Shown: positions 47,728 to 56,440 of the stretch, one piece after another
How the letters are laid out: every line of letters begins with the position of its first letter
Numbering within the stretch: the stretch's first letter is position 1
Assembly (NCBI GenBank): GCA_964472275.1
Contig: CAYYJN010000001.1
Location: 28,882-92,881, forward strand
DNA length: 64,000 bases
Origin: JAFDVN01 sp964472275
GTDB taxonomy: Bacteria; Acidobacteriota; Holophagae; Holophagales; Holophagaceae
Reading direction: 5' to 3'
Notes under the pieces: model-generated
Seen by the model: the letters and a program-made list of their open reading frames with translations, nothing else
Told to the model about the DNA's origin: nothing
Database searches by the model: none
Made by a program: the position numbers and the translations under genes

Positions 47728-47756
47728 AAGGTATCACGGGGTTGGGGGCCGCTCAA
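47728..47756 (-). promoter_or_regulatory. Candidate promoter of the tRNA-tuf transcript
   Basis: Minus strand TTGAGC, 17-base spacer, TACCTT (weak -10, 3/6). Downstream, before tRNA-Tyr, lie hairpins TTCCCT-GAC-AGGGAA and TCCCGGA-GGTC-TCCGGGA, suggesting a structured leader removed during tRNA processing. Confidence 0.33.
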
Positions 47757-47777
47757 GCGGAAACTTCCGCCGAAGCC

Positions 47778-48506
47778 CTACCGGCCCGCCCGCACCGCGA
47801 GGACGCGGAAGATCGCCACCGCCGCCGCCGCGGAGACATTCAGGCTCTCCACCTGGCCCGGCATGGGGATCGAGAGGCGCAAGTCGCAGCGCTCGGCGAT
47901 CTTCTGATGCAGGCCTTCGCCTTCCGCGCCCAGCACGAGCACCGTCGCGCGATCGAAGGTTTCGCCCAGGTAGTCCACGGAGCCGGGTCCAGCGGCGAGG
48001 CCGAAGAGCCACGCCCCGGCGTCCTTCAGGTCATCCAGCGCGCGGCCGAGATTCACCACCCGCGCCACGGGCACGCGGCCCGCCGTGCCCGCGGACGCGC
48101 GCACCACGGTCTCGTTCACCTGCGCGCTGCGCCGTTCGGGCAGCACGACCCCGTCCACGCCCGCGGCGGCCGCGGAGCGGAGGATCGCGCCGAGGTTATG
48201 GGGATCCGTCACGCCATCCAGCGCGAGGACGAGCGCCTTCGCGCCCTTGTCCCGCGCGGCCGCGAGGATGCGGCTGAAGTCGGCGTAGGCGAAGGCCGAA
48301 CCTTCGCCCAGCACGCCTTGATGGCGCTGGCCTTCGGCCCGGCGATCCAGCGCGTCCATGGGCTCCCGGCGCACCACGGCGCCCGCGGCCCGGGCGGCTT
48401 CGCGCAGCTTCGCCACGCGCCCCCAGGCGCTCTCCGCCACCCACAGGGAATGCAGCTCGCCGCGCTCCAGCGCCTCTTCGCAGGCGTGGGGACCTAAGTA
48501 GCGCAT
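47778..48506 (-). CDS. rlmB: 23S rRNA 2'-O-methyltransferase RlmB-like (SpoU family)
   Basis: SpoU methyltransferase, in the RlmB class that modifies Gm2251 of 23S rRNA. The 242-residue protein has the N-terminal substrate-binding domain starting MRYLGPHACEEAL, then motif 1 DPHNLGAILRSA, motif 2 LGAEGEGL and motif 3 IPMPGQVESLNVSAAAAVAIF. The start overlaps the porin stop (TGATG), so they are coupled although functionally unrelated. Other TrmH paralogues cannot be excluded. Confidence 0.88.
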   Translation of the reverse strand: MRYLGPHACEEALERGELHSLWVAESAWGRVAKLREAARAAGAVVRREPMDALDRRAEGQRHQGVLGEGSAFAYADFSRILAAARDKGAKALVLALDGVTDPHNLGAILRSAAAAGVDGVVLPERRSAQVNETVVRASAGTAGRVPVARVVNLGRALDDLKDAGAWLFGLAAGPGSVDYLGETFDRATVLVLGAEGEGLHQKIAERCDLRLSIPMPGQVESLNVSAAAAVAIFRVLAVRAGR

Positions 48507-49900
48507 CAGAACGCGAACTTGTAGCCGACGCTGATGAGGTGGCCCATGGCCTCGACCCGCGCGGGCGTGCCCGAGGCTTGGTAGCCGCCCTGATCCCAAG
48601 TGCCATCCACGCCGCCGGGGACGACGGCGTCGCGGGACTGACGGTAGGCGTAGCCCGCGCTCAGCTCGCCGCCCCAGATGCGGTAGGTGGCGCCGATGGC
48701 GAAGGTGGCGTTGGCCTGCCCGCCCAGCACGGGGCTGGCCTGGCTTTCGGCGTACAGGGGCGAATCGTAGGCGAGGCCGCCGCGCAGCACGAGGCGCTTG
48801 GTGAGATCCACTTCGCCCATCGCGGAGAATCCGTAGGCGCGCTTCGTCGGCGGAAGCTGATTGGGCGCGGCTTCGACGCCGTTGGGCGTGACGAGGCTCG
48901 CCCAAGCGGGCATCTGGAGTCCAGCGCCGAGCAGGCGCGCGTCCAGCTCCCAGGTGAAGAGGTTGTTCACGCGGTGGCGCAGGCCGAGGGTCACGCGCGC
49001 GGGCAGCTTGTAGGCGCCATCGCCCGCCCGCACGGAGGAGCGCGCCAGCACGGCCGCGCCCTGGGTCCCGATTCCGGCGAGCGCCGGCGGGTAGCCGTTC
49101 ACGCCCACATAGGACGGGCCGGAGAAGAAGCCGGAGGCGAGCGTGAGATCGCCCGACACCTGGGACTGGTAGGTGCCCGCCAGCGTCCATCGCGGATTGA
49201 TGGCCCAGCGGAACCCGGCGGTGAAGCTCGGGCGGACGGCCGAGCCATCCTCCGAAAGGCTCTGCTCCGCGAGGCCGATGACCGGATTCGCGCCGCCCGC
49301 GGGTTGGGTGCCGTCCTGGGGAACGAGCGCGCGGACCGTGTTGACGCCCGAGAAGGAAACGCGCGTCACGCCCACGCCGAGGCCGAAGCTGAGCCCGGGA
49401 TGGGAGGGCGATTCGTAGGCGGCTTGCGCCTCCAGGCGGCGCGCGGAGAAGTCCAGCTCGCGGCCGGAGAAGCGGCCCGGCGCGTCGTCGGGGAGCAGGC
49501 CGTGGTGCGCCCACGGCTGATCCAGCTTGAGGCCGAAGGCGAGGCTGCCTTCCGGCCGCCAGGCGAAGCCGAACCCGGCGAGCAGGCGATTGCGATCCGT
49601 CGTCTGGGCCGTCGTCTGATTGGATTGCAGCGTCACCTGCGAGGCCTGCAATTCGAAGCCCGCGGACGCGTAGGCGGAGAGCTTGTCCTGGAGGGTCGGC
49701 AGCAGCGCGGGGTTCATCGTCGCGGCTTCCAGGCTGCGGCCGAAGGCCACGCCCGCGCCCGCCCGGCCCACGCCCACGGCGTCGGCGGCCGGGAGGTTGG
49801 GCGCCTGCGCGCTCAACGCGCCACTCACCCCGCAAAGGGTCCCGAAGGCGAGCGCGGTGGTGAACGCGGATCCGCTCCGGCGACGCTGGAGACCTGCCAT
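48506..49900 (-). CDS. FadL/OmpP1-family outer-membrane channel
   Basis: Predicted outer-membrane beta-barrel for hydrophobic compounds. The 464-residue protein has a signal peptide (about 31 residues, ending near LSAQA), then the OmpP1 N-terminal hatch segment (GVGRAGAGVAFG...AATMNPA). Long amphipathic strands follow, and the C-terminus ends in Phe (VGYKFAF), the usual BAM signal. Four tandem motifs such as FRWAINPRWTLAGTY fit barrel strands. The ligand (fatty acids or aromatics) is unknown. Overlaps the start of rlmB. Confidence 0.88.
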   Translation of the reverse strand: MAGLQRRRSGSAFTTALAFGTLCGVSGALSAQAPNLPAADAVGVGRAGAGVAFGRSLEAATMNPALLPTLQDKLSAYASAGFELQASQVTLQSNQTTAQTTDRNRLLAGFGFAWRPEGSLAFGLKLDQPWAHHGLLPDDAPGRFSGRELDFSARRLEAQAAYESPSHPGLSFGLGVGVTRVSFSGVNTVRALVPQDGTQPAGGANPVIGLAEQSLSEDGSAVRPSFTAGFRWAINPRWTLAGTYQSQVSGDLTLASGFFSGPSYVGVNGYPPALAGIGTQGAAVLARSSVRAGDGAYKLPARVTLGLRHRVNNLFTWELDARLLGAGLQMPAWASLVTPNGVEAAPNQLPPTKRAYGFSAMGEVDLTKRLVLRGGLAYDSPLYAESQASPVLGGQANATFAIGATYRIWGGELSAGYAYRQSRDAVVPGGVDGTWDQGGYQASGTPARVEAMGHLISVGYKFAF

Positions 49901-50009
49901 GAAACCTCCTGGGAACGCCTAGGGATGCTCCAAAGCCCCCGAGGGTTCAAAGCATCCAGGATCGCAAAGGCGGCTTCCCACGCCAAGCGCGGGTTTCCAG
50001 GCCGCGATC

Positions 50010-50297
50010 CTAGCGGTCCTCATGCTCGAAGAACCGGCCCAGCAGCCGGTCCACCAATTCCCAGATCTCCACCAGGGCCGCCGTGGCCATGACGAGACCC
50101 AGACCCAGCGCCAGGCCGCGGCCCCAGGGACCCAGGAGCCACCGGGCGGCCTCCGGCCAATGCCACAGGAAGCCCGGCAGGCGCAGGCGTCCGTAAAGGC
50201 TCATGGACAGCAGGAACATGCCGCCCCAAAGCAGGTAGATGAACCGCAGGGATCGGACGATGAGGTCCACGAGCGGATGTAAGGGCTTGGGCGGCAT
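50010..50297 (-). CDS. Small two-helix membrane protein of unknown function
   Basis: Unrecognised 95-residue protein with two membrane segments (LRFIYLLWGGMFLLSMSLYG and GRGLALGLGLVMATAALVEIW), a Trp-rich middle and a charged C-terminus. No ribosome site is clear. It lies after frr, separated by 34 bases, and may be cotranscribed with it. Confidence 0.62.
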   Translation of the reverse strand: MPPKPLHPLVDLIVRSLRFIYLLWGGMFLLSMSLYGRLRLPGFLWHWPEAARWLLGPWGRGLALGLGLVMATAALVEIWELVDRLLGRFFEHEDR

Positions 50298-50331
50298 CCG
50301 AACCAGCCTACCTTGGCTGGTCCCGTTCCCT

Positions 50332-50898
50332 TCAGATCTTCATGATCTCCGCTTCCTTGTGCTTGAGCGCGTCCTCGACCTCTTTCACATGCTGGTCGGT
50401 GAGCTTCTGGATGTCGTCCATGGCCTTCTTCGCCATGTCCTCGCTGAAGCCCGCGGTCTTGTCCTTCTCCAGCTTCTTCACATCGTCGTTGGCGTCCCGG
50501 CGCACATTGCGGATGGCGGTCTTGATGTCCTCCGCCATCTTGTGCGTGGCCTTCACCAGCTCCTTGCGGCGCTCTTCCGTGAGGGCCGGAATGGGCAGGC
50601 GGATCACATTGCCGTCGTTGCTGGGGTTGAGACCGAGCTGGGCCTGGAGGATGCCCGTCTCGATGGCCTTGATGGCCGACTTGTCGAAGGGCTGGATCTG
50701 GAGCATCGCCGGGTCCGGCACCGTGACGGAGCCCATCTGGTTCAGCGGCACCATCGCGCCGTAGTACTCAACCTGCACCGTGTCGAGCAGCGACGCGTTG
50801 GCGCGGCCCGTGCGCACCGTGGCGAGCTCCTTCTTCAGCGTCTCCACGGAGGCGTGCATCTTCTTCTTGGCTTCGGCGAGGATGCGGTCGAGGCTCAT
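50332..50898 (-). CDS. frr: Ribosome recycling factor
   Basis: Splits the post-termination ribosome with EF-G. The 188-residue protein shows the typical features VRTGRANASLLDTVQVEYYG, IQPFDKSAIKAIETGI, LPIPALTEERRKELVK and the C-terminal helical arm. The ATG chosen has GGGAG 5 bases upstream; an in-frame TTG 12 bases earlier is unlikely. The usual upstream neighbours pyrH/tsf are absent. Confidence 0.96.
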   Translation of the reverse strand: MSLDRILAEAKKKMHASVETLKKELATVRTGRANASLLDTVQVEYYGAMVPLNQMGSVTVPDPAMLQIQPFDKSAIKAIETGILQAQLGLNPSNDGNVIRLPIPALTEERRKELVKATHKMAEDIKTAIRNVRRDANDDVKKLEKDKTAGFSEDMAKKAMDDIQKLTDQHVKEVEDALKHKEAEIMKI

Positions 50899-50933
50899 GG
50901 ACACTCCCAAGTGGAATCTACCGTTTTATCCCG

Positions 50934-50963
50934 TTGCGCCGGAAATCTCCAGGCTGATACGCT
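50934..50963 (+). promoter_or_regulatory. Candidate promoter of the secreted alpha/beta-hydrolase gene
   Basis: TTGCGC, 18-base spacer, TGA-TACGCT (extended -10 form). The start codon follows about 32 bases downstream. Weak matches only. Confidence 0.3.
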
Positions 50964-50994
50964 GGCGGCCCGTTCCCAAGCCCACGAGGTTCCC

Positions 50995-51879
50995 ATGCGC
51001 GCGCTCCGCCTGCTGGCCCCCCTTCCCGCCCTCCTCCTGGTCGCGCCCCTGGCCGCCACGGAACCGACGAGCACGCCGGTCTCCCTCAAGACCAAGGACG
51101 GCTTCACCCTGAAGGGCGCCCTCACCATCCCCGCCAACGGCCCCAAGCGGCATCCGGTGGTGATCTTCGCGCCCCAGTTCCACCAGACCCGGGACAGCTT
51201 CGCTCCGCTCGCGGAGCGCCTCAACGCCCGCGGCATCGCGACGCTCCTGTTGGACCTGCGCGGTCAGGGCGAAAGCACCGACAAGGACGGCGCCACGGTG
51301 GCGGTGACGGATGACTTCATGGCCTCCGCCAAGGCGGTGGGCTTCGACAAGATCCCCTCCGACCTCGCTCAGGCCGCGGCGTGGGTCCGCAAGCAGCACG
51401 GCATTGACGGCCGCCGCGTGGGCCTCGCCGGCGCCAGCGTCGGCGCCTTCTCCGTGCTGCTGGCCGCGCGGCTGGTCCACTCCCAGGCCGTGCTGGCCCT
51501 GAGCCCGGCGGGCAACGAAGCCTTCGGCGAAGGCGCGTTGGACAAGCTCAAGGCCGGCCTGCCCCGGGGCGGCGCGGATCTCGTCTTCGCCGCGAGCGAC
51601 GACAAGGAGACCGCCGACAACGCCAAGGCCCTCGCCACGACGCCCGGCGTGTCGGTGCTCATGTACCCCGGCTCCGATCACGGCTCGGCCTTTCTCAAGG
51701 ATCACGCGGAGACGATGGCCGTCTTCTTCGGCGAGTACCTGACCTACCGCCAGGCCTTCAACCGCGGCGCCGCGTCCGCGACCGCGCCCAGCAACGGCGT
51801 GGTCACGCCCACCGTGCTCGCGGGCACGCCCGCCGCCCAGGGCGATCAGACCCAGCCCGCGCCCGCCCCGACGAACTGA
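50995..51879 (+). CDS. Secreted alpha/beta-hydrolase (dienelactone-hydrolase-like)
   Basis: 294-residue protein with a signal peptide (to about residue 21, PLAAT), then an alpha/beta-hydrolase core. The nucleophile elbow is GASVGAF (Ser in the middle of GxSxG), the oxyanion region is VVIFAPQFHQTRDSF, and the His is likely in PGSDHGSAFL. The strand LLLDLRGQGES precedes. The C-terminus has about 40 Ala/Thr/Pro-rich residues of low complexity. Substrate unknown. GAGG lies before the ATG and a good terminator follows. Confidence 0.82.
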   Translation: MRALRLLAPLPALLLVAPLAATEPTSTPVSLKTKDGFTLKGALTIPANGPKRHPVVIFAPQFHQTRDSFAPLAERLNARGIATLLLDLRGQGESTDKDGATVAVTDDFMASAKAVGFDKIPSDLAQAAAWVRKQHGIDGRRVGLAGASVGAFSVLLAARLVHSQAVLALSPAGNEAFGEGALDKLKAGLPRGGADLVFAASDDKETADNAKALATTPGVSVLMYPGSDHGSAFLKDHAETMAVFFGEYLTYRQAFNRGAASATAPSNGVVTPTVLAGTPAAQGDQTQPAPAPTN

Positions 51880-51901
51880 AGCGACTTCACTCCAGTGAAA
51901 T

Positions 51902-51923
51902 GGCGCCCTCACGGGCGCCTTTT
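51902..51923 (+). terminator. Rho-independent terminator
   Basis: GGCGCCC, TCAC loop, GGGCGCC, then TTTT. Lies between convergent genes and could also weakly terminate purM from the other side. Confidence 0.85.
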
Positions 51924-51940
51924 CATGGAGGCTGAGTGAT

Positions 51941-52993
51941 TCAGCGGTACTGCACCTTGCCGGTGCCCGTCACCAGCTCGCCCAGCACCCACGCGGCTTC
52001 GCCGCTGGCCTTCAGCTCCGAAAGCACGGCGTCCGCTTCCGCCTTCGCGACGATGAGCGCCATGCCCACGCCCAGGTTGAGGGCCTGGCGCGCGTCCGCC
52101 ATCTCGAGGCCGCCCTTGTCCATGAGGAAGCGGAAGAGGGCCGGGATCTCCCAGCTCGCCGTGTCAATGGCCGCGTCGAGGCCGGAGGGCAGCACGCGCG
52201 GAAGGTTGTCGGTGAGCCCGCCGCCGGTGATGTGGGCCATGCCCAGGAGGCGATGCGCTTTCACGAAGGGCCAAAGGGATTTGAGGTAGCTGCGGTGGAT
52301 GGCCAGCAGGGCCTCGCCCATGGGGCGGCCATCGCCGGGCAGCGCGTCGCTGACGCCGAGTTTCTCCGTCTCGAAGCAGACCTTGCGGGCGAGCGAATAG
52401 CCGTTGGTGTGCAGGCCCGACGAAGGCAGGCCGATGAGCACATCGCCCGCCGCCATCGCGTCGCCCCGAGGCAGGAGATCAGGCTCGTCCACGACGCCGA
52501 CGATGGTGCCCGCCACATCCACTTCGCCTTCGGCGTAGACACCGGGCATCTCCGCAAGCTCGCCGCCGATGAGCGCGCAGCCCGCGTCCTTGCAGGCGGT
52601 CGCCATGCCCTTCACGATCTGCTCGATGACTTCCGGCTCCAAGCGCTGAGCGGCGATGTAATCGAGGAAGAAGAGCGGCCGCGCGCCCTGCACGAGGATG
52701 TCGTTGATGCAGTGGTTCACCAGATCCTGGCCCACCGTGTCCCAGACGCCCGCGCGGCGCGCCACCTTCATCTTGGTGCCCACGCCGTCCATGGAGGACA
52801 CGAGAATCGGCGCCTTCTCCTCGAAATTCGCGGCGAAGAGGCCGCCGAAGAGGCCGATGTCGCTGCGGACGCCCGGCGTCTTCGTCGCCTTCACGAGGGG
52901 CTTGATGCGGCGCAGCGCTTCGTCCTGGCGATTGATGTCCACACCCGACGCGGCGTAGCTGGTCTTCGCGTCGCTGGATTTGGCGTCCGTCAT
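51941..52993 (-). CDS. purM: Phosphoribosylformylglycinamidine cyclo-ligase
   Basis: Purine biosynthesis: ATP-dependent ring closure of FGAM to AIR. The 350-residue protein has the N-terminal YAASGVDINRQDEALRRI, the ATP/Mg motif VSSMDGVGTKMKVA, NHCINDILVQGARPLFFLDY and the C-terminal LPSSGLHTNGYSLARKV and ITGGGLTDNLPRVLP. It is divergent from folE with a 42-base gap. No other purine gene is in the window. Confidence 0.96.
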   Translation of the reverse strand: MTDAKSSDAKTSYAASGVDINRQDEALRRIKPLVKATKTPGVRSDIGLFGGLFAANFEEKAPILVSSMDGVGTKMKVARRAGVWDTVGQDLVNHCINDILVQGARPLFFLDYIAAQRLEPEVIEQIVKGMATACKDAGCALIGGELAEMPGVYAEGEVDVAGTIVGVVDEPDLLPRGDAMAAGDVLIGLPSSGLHTNGYSLARKVCFETEKLGVSDALPGDGRPMGEALLAIHRSYLKSLWPFVKAHRLLGMAHITGGGLTDNLPRVLPSGLDAAIDTASWEIPALFRFLMDKGGLEMADARQALNLGVGMALIVAKAEADAVLSELKASGEAAWVLGELVTGTGKVQYR

Positions 52994-53035
52994 CCCATCC
53001 TCCGAAGCCTGCTATTGTCCCACGGAGGCCCGCCC

Positions 53036-53578
53036 ATGCCCATTGACGAATCCCGCGCCGCCCAGGCCATCCGCCTCCTGCTGGAGAGCTTCGAGGTGGA
53101 TGTGGACGCGCCGGAGCTGCGGGACACGCCCGCGCGGGTGGCGGCCTTCTGGCAGGAGCGGCTGGCGGGCTACACGATGGATCTGGACCACGAGCTGCGC
53201 GCCCTACCGGGAGATCTCGCGCCCGTGCCCGTGATCCTGGAGCGCATCCCCTTCGTCTCCACCTGCGAGCACCACCTCGCGCCCTTCGAAGGCTTCGCCA
53301 CGGTGGGCTACCTGCCCTCGGAAGGCTGCACGGTCGGCCTCAGCAAACTCGCGCGCCTCGTCCAGGCCTACGCCGCGCGGCTCCAGGTGCAGGAGCGCAT
53401 GACCCGCCAGATCTTCGACGCGCTCCACGACTACCTCCAGCCCCAGGCCTGGGGCGTGAAGCTCGTGGCCGAGCACACCTGCATGGCCCACCGGGGCGTG
53501 AAGGCCGTGGGCGTGCCCGTGACGACCCAACTCCTCGGCGGCGCGTGGAAGGCCGAAGCGCCTGAGGCTTTCCGCTAG
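53036..53578 (+). CDS. folE: GTP cyclohydrolase I
   Basis: Makes dihydroneopterin triphosphate for folate and queuosine precursors. The 180-residue protein has zinc ligands in FVSTCEHHLAPF and EHTCMAHRGV and GLSKLARLVQAYAARLQVQERMT. Slightly shorter than the E. coli form (222 residues), lacking part of the N-terminal extension. GGAGG lies 8 bases before the ATG. It could feed QueD at 31 kb; other folate genes are not nearby. Confidence 0.95.
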   Translation: MPIDESRAAQAIRLLLESFEVDVDAPELRDTPARVAAFWQERLAGYTMDLDHELRALPGDLAPVPVILERIPFVSTCEHHLAPFEGFATVGYLPSEGCTVGLSKLARLVQAYAARLQVQERMTRQIFDALHDYLQPQAWGVKLVAEHTCMAHRGVKAVGVPVTTQLLGGAWKAEAPEAFR

Positions 53579-53614
53579 AACTTCAGCAGGGTGCGCTTCG
53601 ACTGGAAACCGTTC

Positions 53615-53623
53615 TGATATATT
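53615..53623 (+). promoter_or_regulatory. Candidate extended -10 promoter of the DoxX gene
   Basis: TGATATATT (TG-N-TATATT, 5/6) in an AT-rich patch after folE. The DoxX start is 23 bases downstream, so the leader would be very short. Confidence 0.45.
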
Positions 53624-53645
53624 AACTCTTTCCCGGGAGCGAGCC

Positions 53646-54032
53646 ATGAAGGTACTCGAGAAGTACGCGGATCAGACCTATGCCCTCTTGCGAATCGCGG
53701 CGGGCTTCCTCTTCGCCTTTCACGGCGCGCAACTCGTGTTCGGGCTCTTTTCGGAGCACGCGATGCCCTTGACCTCCCAGATGGGCGTGGGCGGTCTCAT
53801 CGAGTTGATCGCCGGGCTACTCGTGATGGTGGGATTCCAGACCCGCTTCGCGGCTTTCGTGGCGAGCGGCACCATGGCGGTCGCCTACTTCCAGTTCCAT
53901 TGGCGCTTCCAGGGCGGCGCGAAGCTGTTCCCCGCCATGAACCAAGGCGAACTCGCCGCGCTGTACTGCTTCCTCTTTCTCTACCTAGCCTGCCGCGGCG
54001 GAGTGAGGTGGGCCTTCGACGCCAAGCATTAG
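53646..54032 (+). CDS. DoxX-family membrane protein
   Basis: 128-residue protein with four membrane helices, matching the DoxX/SURF4-like family: LLRIAAGFLFAFHGAQLVFG, GGLIELIAGLLVMVGFQTR, a GTMAVAYFQFHW segment and a C-terminal ALYCFLFLYLACRG helix. In mycobacteria DoxX acts with SodA in redox homeostasis; here a SOD and a Dps gene lie about 2 kb downstream, which fits but does not prove a link. Confidence 0.85.
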   Translation: MKVLEKYADQTYALLRIAAGFLFAFHGAQLVFGLFSEHAMPLTSQMGVGGLIELIAGLLVMVGFQTRFAAFVASGTMAVAYFQFHWRFQGGAKLFPAMNQGELAALYCFLFLYLACRGGVRWAFDAKH

Positions 54033-54107
54033 AACCGCCCTCCGAACGCGAGAGAGGTTGCACGGCGCCCGCATCAGCGCCAAGATGCCCATGCTTTCTC
54101 CCATCGC

Positions 54108-55139
54108 ATGGAGGCTGCCTTGGCCCCTTCGTCGGACCAGTCCTGGCGCGCCGTTCCCGTTCCCTGGCAACGCCGGTGGGGCAAGCGCTTCCTCTACCTG
54201 ATCCTCGCCGCCATCGTCGCGGCCCTCGCCGGGCTCATCTACGAGCCGGTCGCGGAGTCCTTCCAGCTCCGCAGCTCGCCGCCGCCGGGCCGCGTGGTGC
54301 AGGCGGATGGCCTCGACCTGCACATGCAGGTGGCCGGACCGCCTTCCAAACCCACCGTCGTGCTCTTCAACGCCTGGGGCATGCCCTCCTCCAGTTGGGG
54401 CTGGGTGATGCCCGAGCTTGCCAAGCAGGCGCTCGTCGTCCGCTGGGACCCGCCGGGCTACGCCTGGAGCGGCTCGGGGACCGCGTCGCTGGACGCCACC
54501 TCACAGGCCGAACGCATCCACGCCGCCATGGACACCTACGATGTGAAGGGCCCCTTCCTGCTTGTCGGTTCGGGGCTCGGCGCGGTGGAGGCCCAGGCCT
54601 TCGCCGTCCGCTATCCGGAAGAGGTCTACGGCATGGTGCTCTTGGACCCCTGGCACGCGCCGCTCATGGCGGACGCCGGCGCGCGGGCGGACGCGCTGGA
54701 CCATGAAGCCTCTCTGCGTCGCTTCAGTTGGCCGCGCTTCCGCGACTGGTGGCAGAAGGCGCCCGAGCCCGAGTTCGGCCTGCCCCCTTCGGATGAGACC
54801 GTCGTGCGCGCCTCGCTCCGCACCGTGAAGCTCGCCCAGGCCCAGGCCGCGGAATTGCGGGCCTTGCCCACGAGCTTCGCCGATAGCCAGAAGCTCCAGA
54901 CCCTGGCGCAAAAGCCGCTGATGGTGCTGACTTCCGCCGCCATGGACAAGGACGGCAGCGATGGTCCGTGGGCTCCGGGCTCCCAGGCCTCGCGCATCCA
55001 GATGGATGAGCTGTTCACCAAACTCAGCACCGAGGGCAAGCACCAGGTCATCGCCGGAGCGACGCCCCAATCGCTCTTCTGCCGCCGCGACCTCGCCGAC
55101 CAGGTGACGGCGGCCATCCGCGGCACCCTCGGACGCTAG
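54108..55139 (+). CDS. Membrane-anchored alpha/beta-hydrolase-fold protein without catalytic Ser
   Basis: 343-residue protein with one N-terminal membrane helix (FLYLILAAIVAALAGLIY) and a periplasmic alpha/beta-hydrolase fold (VVLFNAWGMPSSSWGWVMPEL, VVRWDPPGYAWS). The nucleophile elbow reads LVGSGLGAVEA: the position of the catalytic Ser in GxSxG is Gly. The expected His near the C-terminus (KHQVIAGATPQSLF) is also not recognisable. It may be non-enzymatic or use another residue. Upstream is DoxX, downstream Dps. Confidence 0.8.
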   Translation: MEAALAPSSDQSWRAVPVPWQRRWGKRFLYLILAAIVAALAGLIYEPVAESFQLRSSPPPGRVVQADGLDLHMQVAGPPSKPTVVLFNAWGMPSSSWGWVMPELAKQALVVRWDPPGYAWSGSGTASLDATSQAERIHAAMDTYDVKGPFLLVGSGLGAVEAQAFAVRYPEEVYGMVLLDPWHAPLMADAGARADALDHEASLRRFSWPRFRDWWQKAPEPEFGLPPSDETVVRASLRTVKLAQAQAAELRALPTSFADSQKLQTLAQKPLMVLTSAAMDKDGSDGPWAPGSQASRIQMDELFTKLSTEGKHQVIAGATPQSLFCRRDLADQVTAAIRGTLGR

Positions 55140-55270
55140 TCCCGGCCCGCCGCGAACCCGCTCCCGCTTGAGCGGGAATCCCGCGATCGGCCCTTCACCG
55201 AATCCGCGCCCAGCAAGCCTTCCTCGCCCTGGCAAGGTCTTCGCAATTCCCTTCACCCAAGGAGATCCCC

Positions 55271-55714
55271 ATGTCCAAAGCCGTCGTGGAACACCTGAAC
55301 CTGGAATTGGCCACGGCCTTCGTCCAGAGCTTCAACGCGCGCCGTTACCACTGGATGGTGTCCGGTCCCCATTTCCGCGACTACCACCTGCGCTTCTCCG
55401 ACCTCTACGAAGCGGTGGACGCCACGGTGGATGAACTGGCGGAGCGGGTGCGCATCCTCGACGGCACGCCCATCACCACGCCCGCGCAGATGGAGAGCCT
55501 CTCCGTGGTGAAGCCCTCCGACACCAAGAAGCGCCTGGACGCCATGGCCATGGTGAAGGAGGCGCTTTCCGGCGAGGACAAGATCATCGCGCTCATGCAC
55601 AAGGGCATCGAGATCGCCAATCAGGCGGGCGATCCGGGCACGGCGGACCTGCTCACCCGGTTCGTGCAGGTCCATCAGAAGGAAGCCTGGTTCCTGCGGG
55701 AGATGCAGGCCTGA
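55271..55714 (+). CDS. dps: Dps-like ferritin-family protein
   Basis: Iron-storage/DNA-protection dodecamer subunit, 147 residues. The ferroxidase ligands appear in RRYHWMVSGPHFRDYH and the region FSDLYEAVDATVDELAERV (Asp and Glu). AAGGAGATC gives a strong ribosome site. The sequence ends in a hairpin that includes the stop codon (GCCTGAGG/CCTCAGGC). It precedes superoxide dismutase, so the two likely form an oxidative-stress pair. Confidence 0.88.
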   Translation: MSKAVVEHLNLELATAFVQSFNARRYHWMVSGPHFRDYHLRFSDLYEAVDATVDELAERVRILDGTPITTPAQMESLSVVKPSDTKKRLDAMAMVKEALSGEDKIIALMHKGIEIANQAGDPGTADLLTRFVQVHQKEAWFLREMQA

Positions 55715-55817
55715 GGCATCGCCCTCAGGCATTGCATGGACCTCAAAAGGACCATCCGCGCCCCGAAGCGCTACACTGACCCTCCGCGCCGAGCGGCGCC
55801 TGAACAAGGAGACATCC

Positions 55818-56396
55818 ATGGCCTACACCGCGAAGAACTACGACCACCTGAAGGGCGGGGCCGTGAAGGGCCTCTCCGATGCCCAGCTGGACCAGCACTT
55901 CACGCTCTACAAGGGCTACATCACCAAGTTGAACGAGATCGAGGAGAAGCTCGGCACCGCCGACAACACCAAGCCCAACTACTCCTTCAACGAGTACACC
56001 GAGCTGAAGCGCCGCGAGGCTGTGGCCTTCAACGGCTCCTTCCTGCACGAGCTCTACTTCGAGAACCTCGGCGCGGACGCTGGCCTCAGCGCCGGGCTCC
56101 AGAAGGCCTTCGACGCCCAGGGCGGCAAGGACAAAGTCATCGCCGACCTCAAGGCCTGCGCCATGACCGGCCCCGGCTGGGCCCTGCTCACCCGCAACCG
56201 CCGCGACGGCAAGCTCCACACCTACTTCGTCGCCGAGCACCACCTGGGCCTGCCCATCGAGCAGGACCTGCTCTGCGTGCTGGACTCGTGGGAACACGCG
56301 TTCATGGTTGATTACGGCATCGCCCGCGCGAAGTACCTCGACGCCTTCGTGGAGAACATCAAGTGGAGCGAGGTCTCCAAGCGCTTCGGCGCCTGA
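55818..56396 (+). CDS. Fe/Mn-family superoxide dismutase
   Basis: 192-residue SOD, converting superoxide to peroxide and oxygen. Metal ligands are visible in DQHFTLYKGY, FNGSFLHELYFENL, LDSWEHAFMVDYG (Asp and His), the classical DxWEHxxxxDY pattern. No signal peptide, so cytoplasmic. Metal choice (Fe, Mn or cambialistic) cannot be read with certainty. It lies 103 bases after dps; a good terminator follows. Confidence 0.93.
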   Translation: MAYTAKNYDHLKGGAVKGLSDAQLDQHFTLYKGYITKLNEIEEKLGTADNTKPNYSFNEYTELKRREAVAFNGSFLHELYFENLGADAGLSAGLQKAFDAQGGKDKVIADLKACAMTGPGWALLTRNRRDGKLHTYFVAEHHLGLPIEQDLLCVLDSWEHAFMVDYGIARAKYLDAFVENIKWSEVSKRFGA

Positions 56397-56418
56397 ACGC
56401 TCCATTTCGGCGATCCAA

Positions 56419-56440
56419 GGGCCCCGTTCGGGGCCCTTTT
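56419..56440 (+). terminator. Rho-independent terminator after SOD
   Basis: GGGCCCC, GTTC loop, GGGGCCC, then TTTT. Confidence 0.9.

Noticed and set aside
55160..55180. Hairpin TCCCGCT/AGCGGGA as a terminator after the hydrolase gene
   Set aside because: The loop would be only two bases and no T tract follows on either strand; too weak to call.
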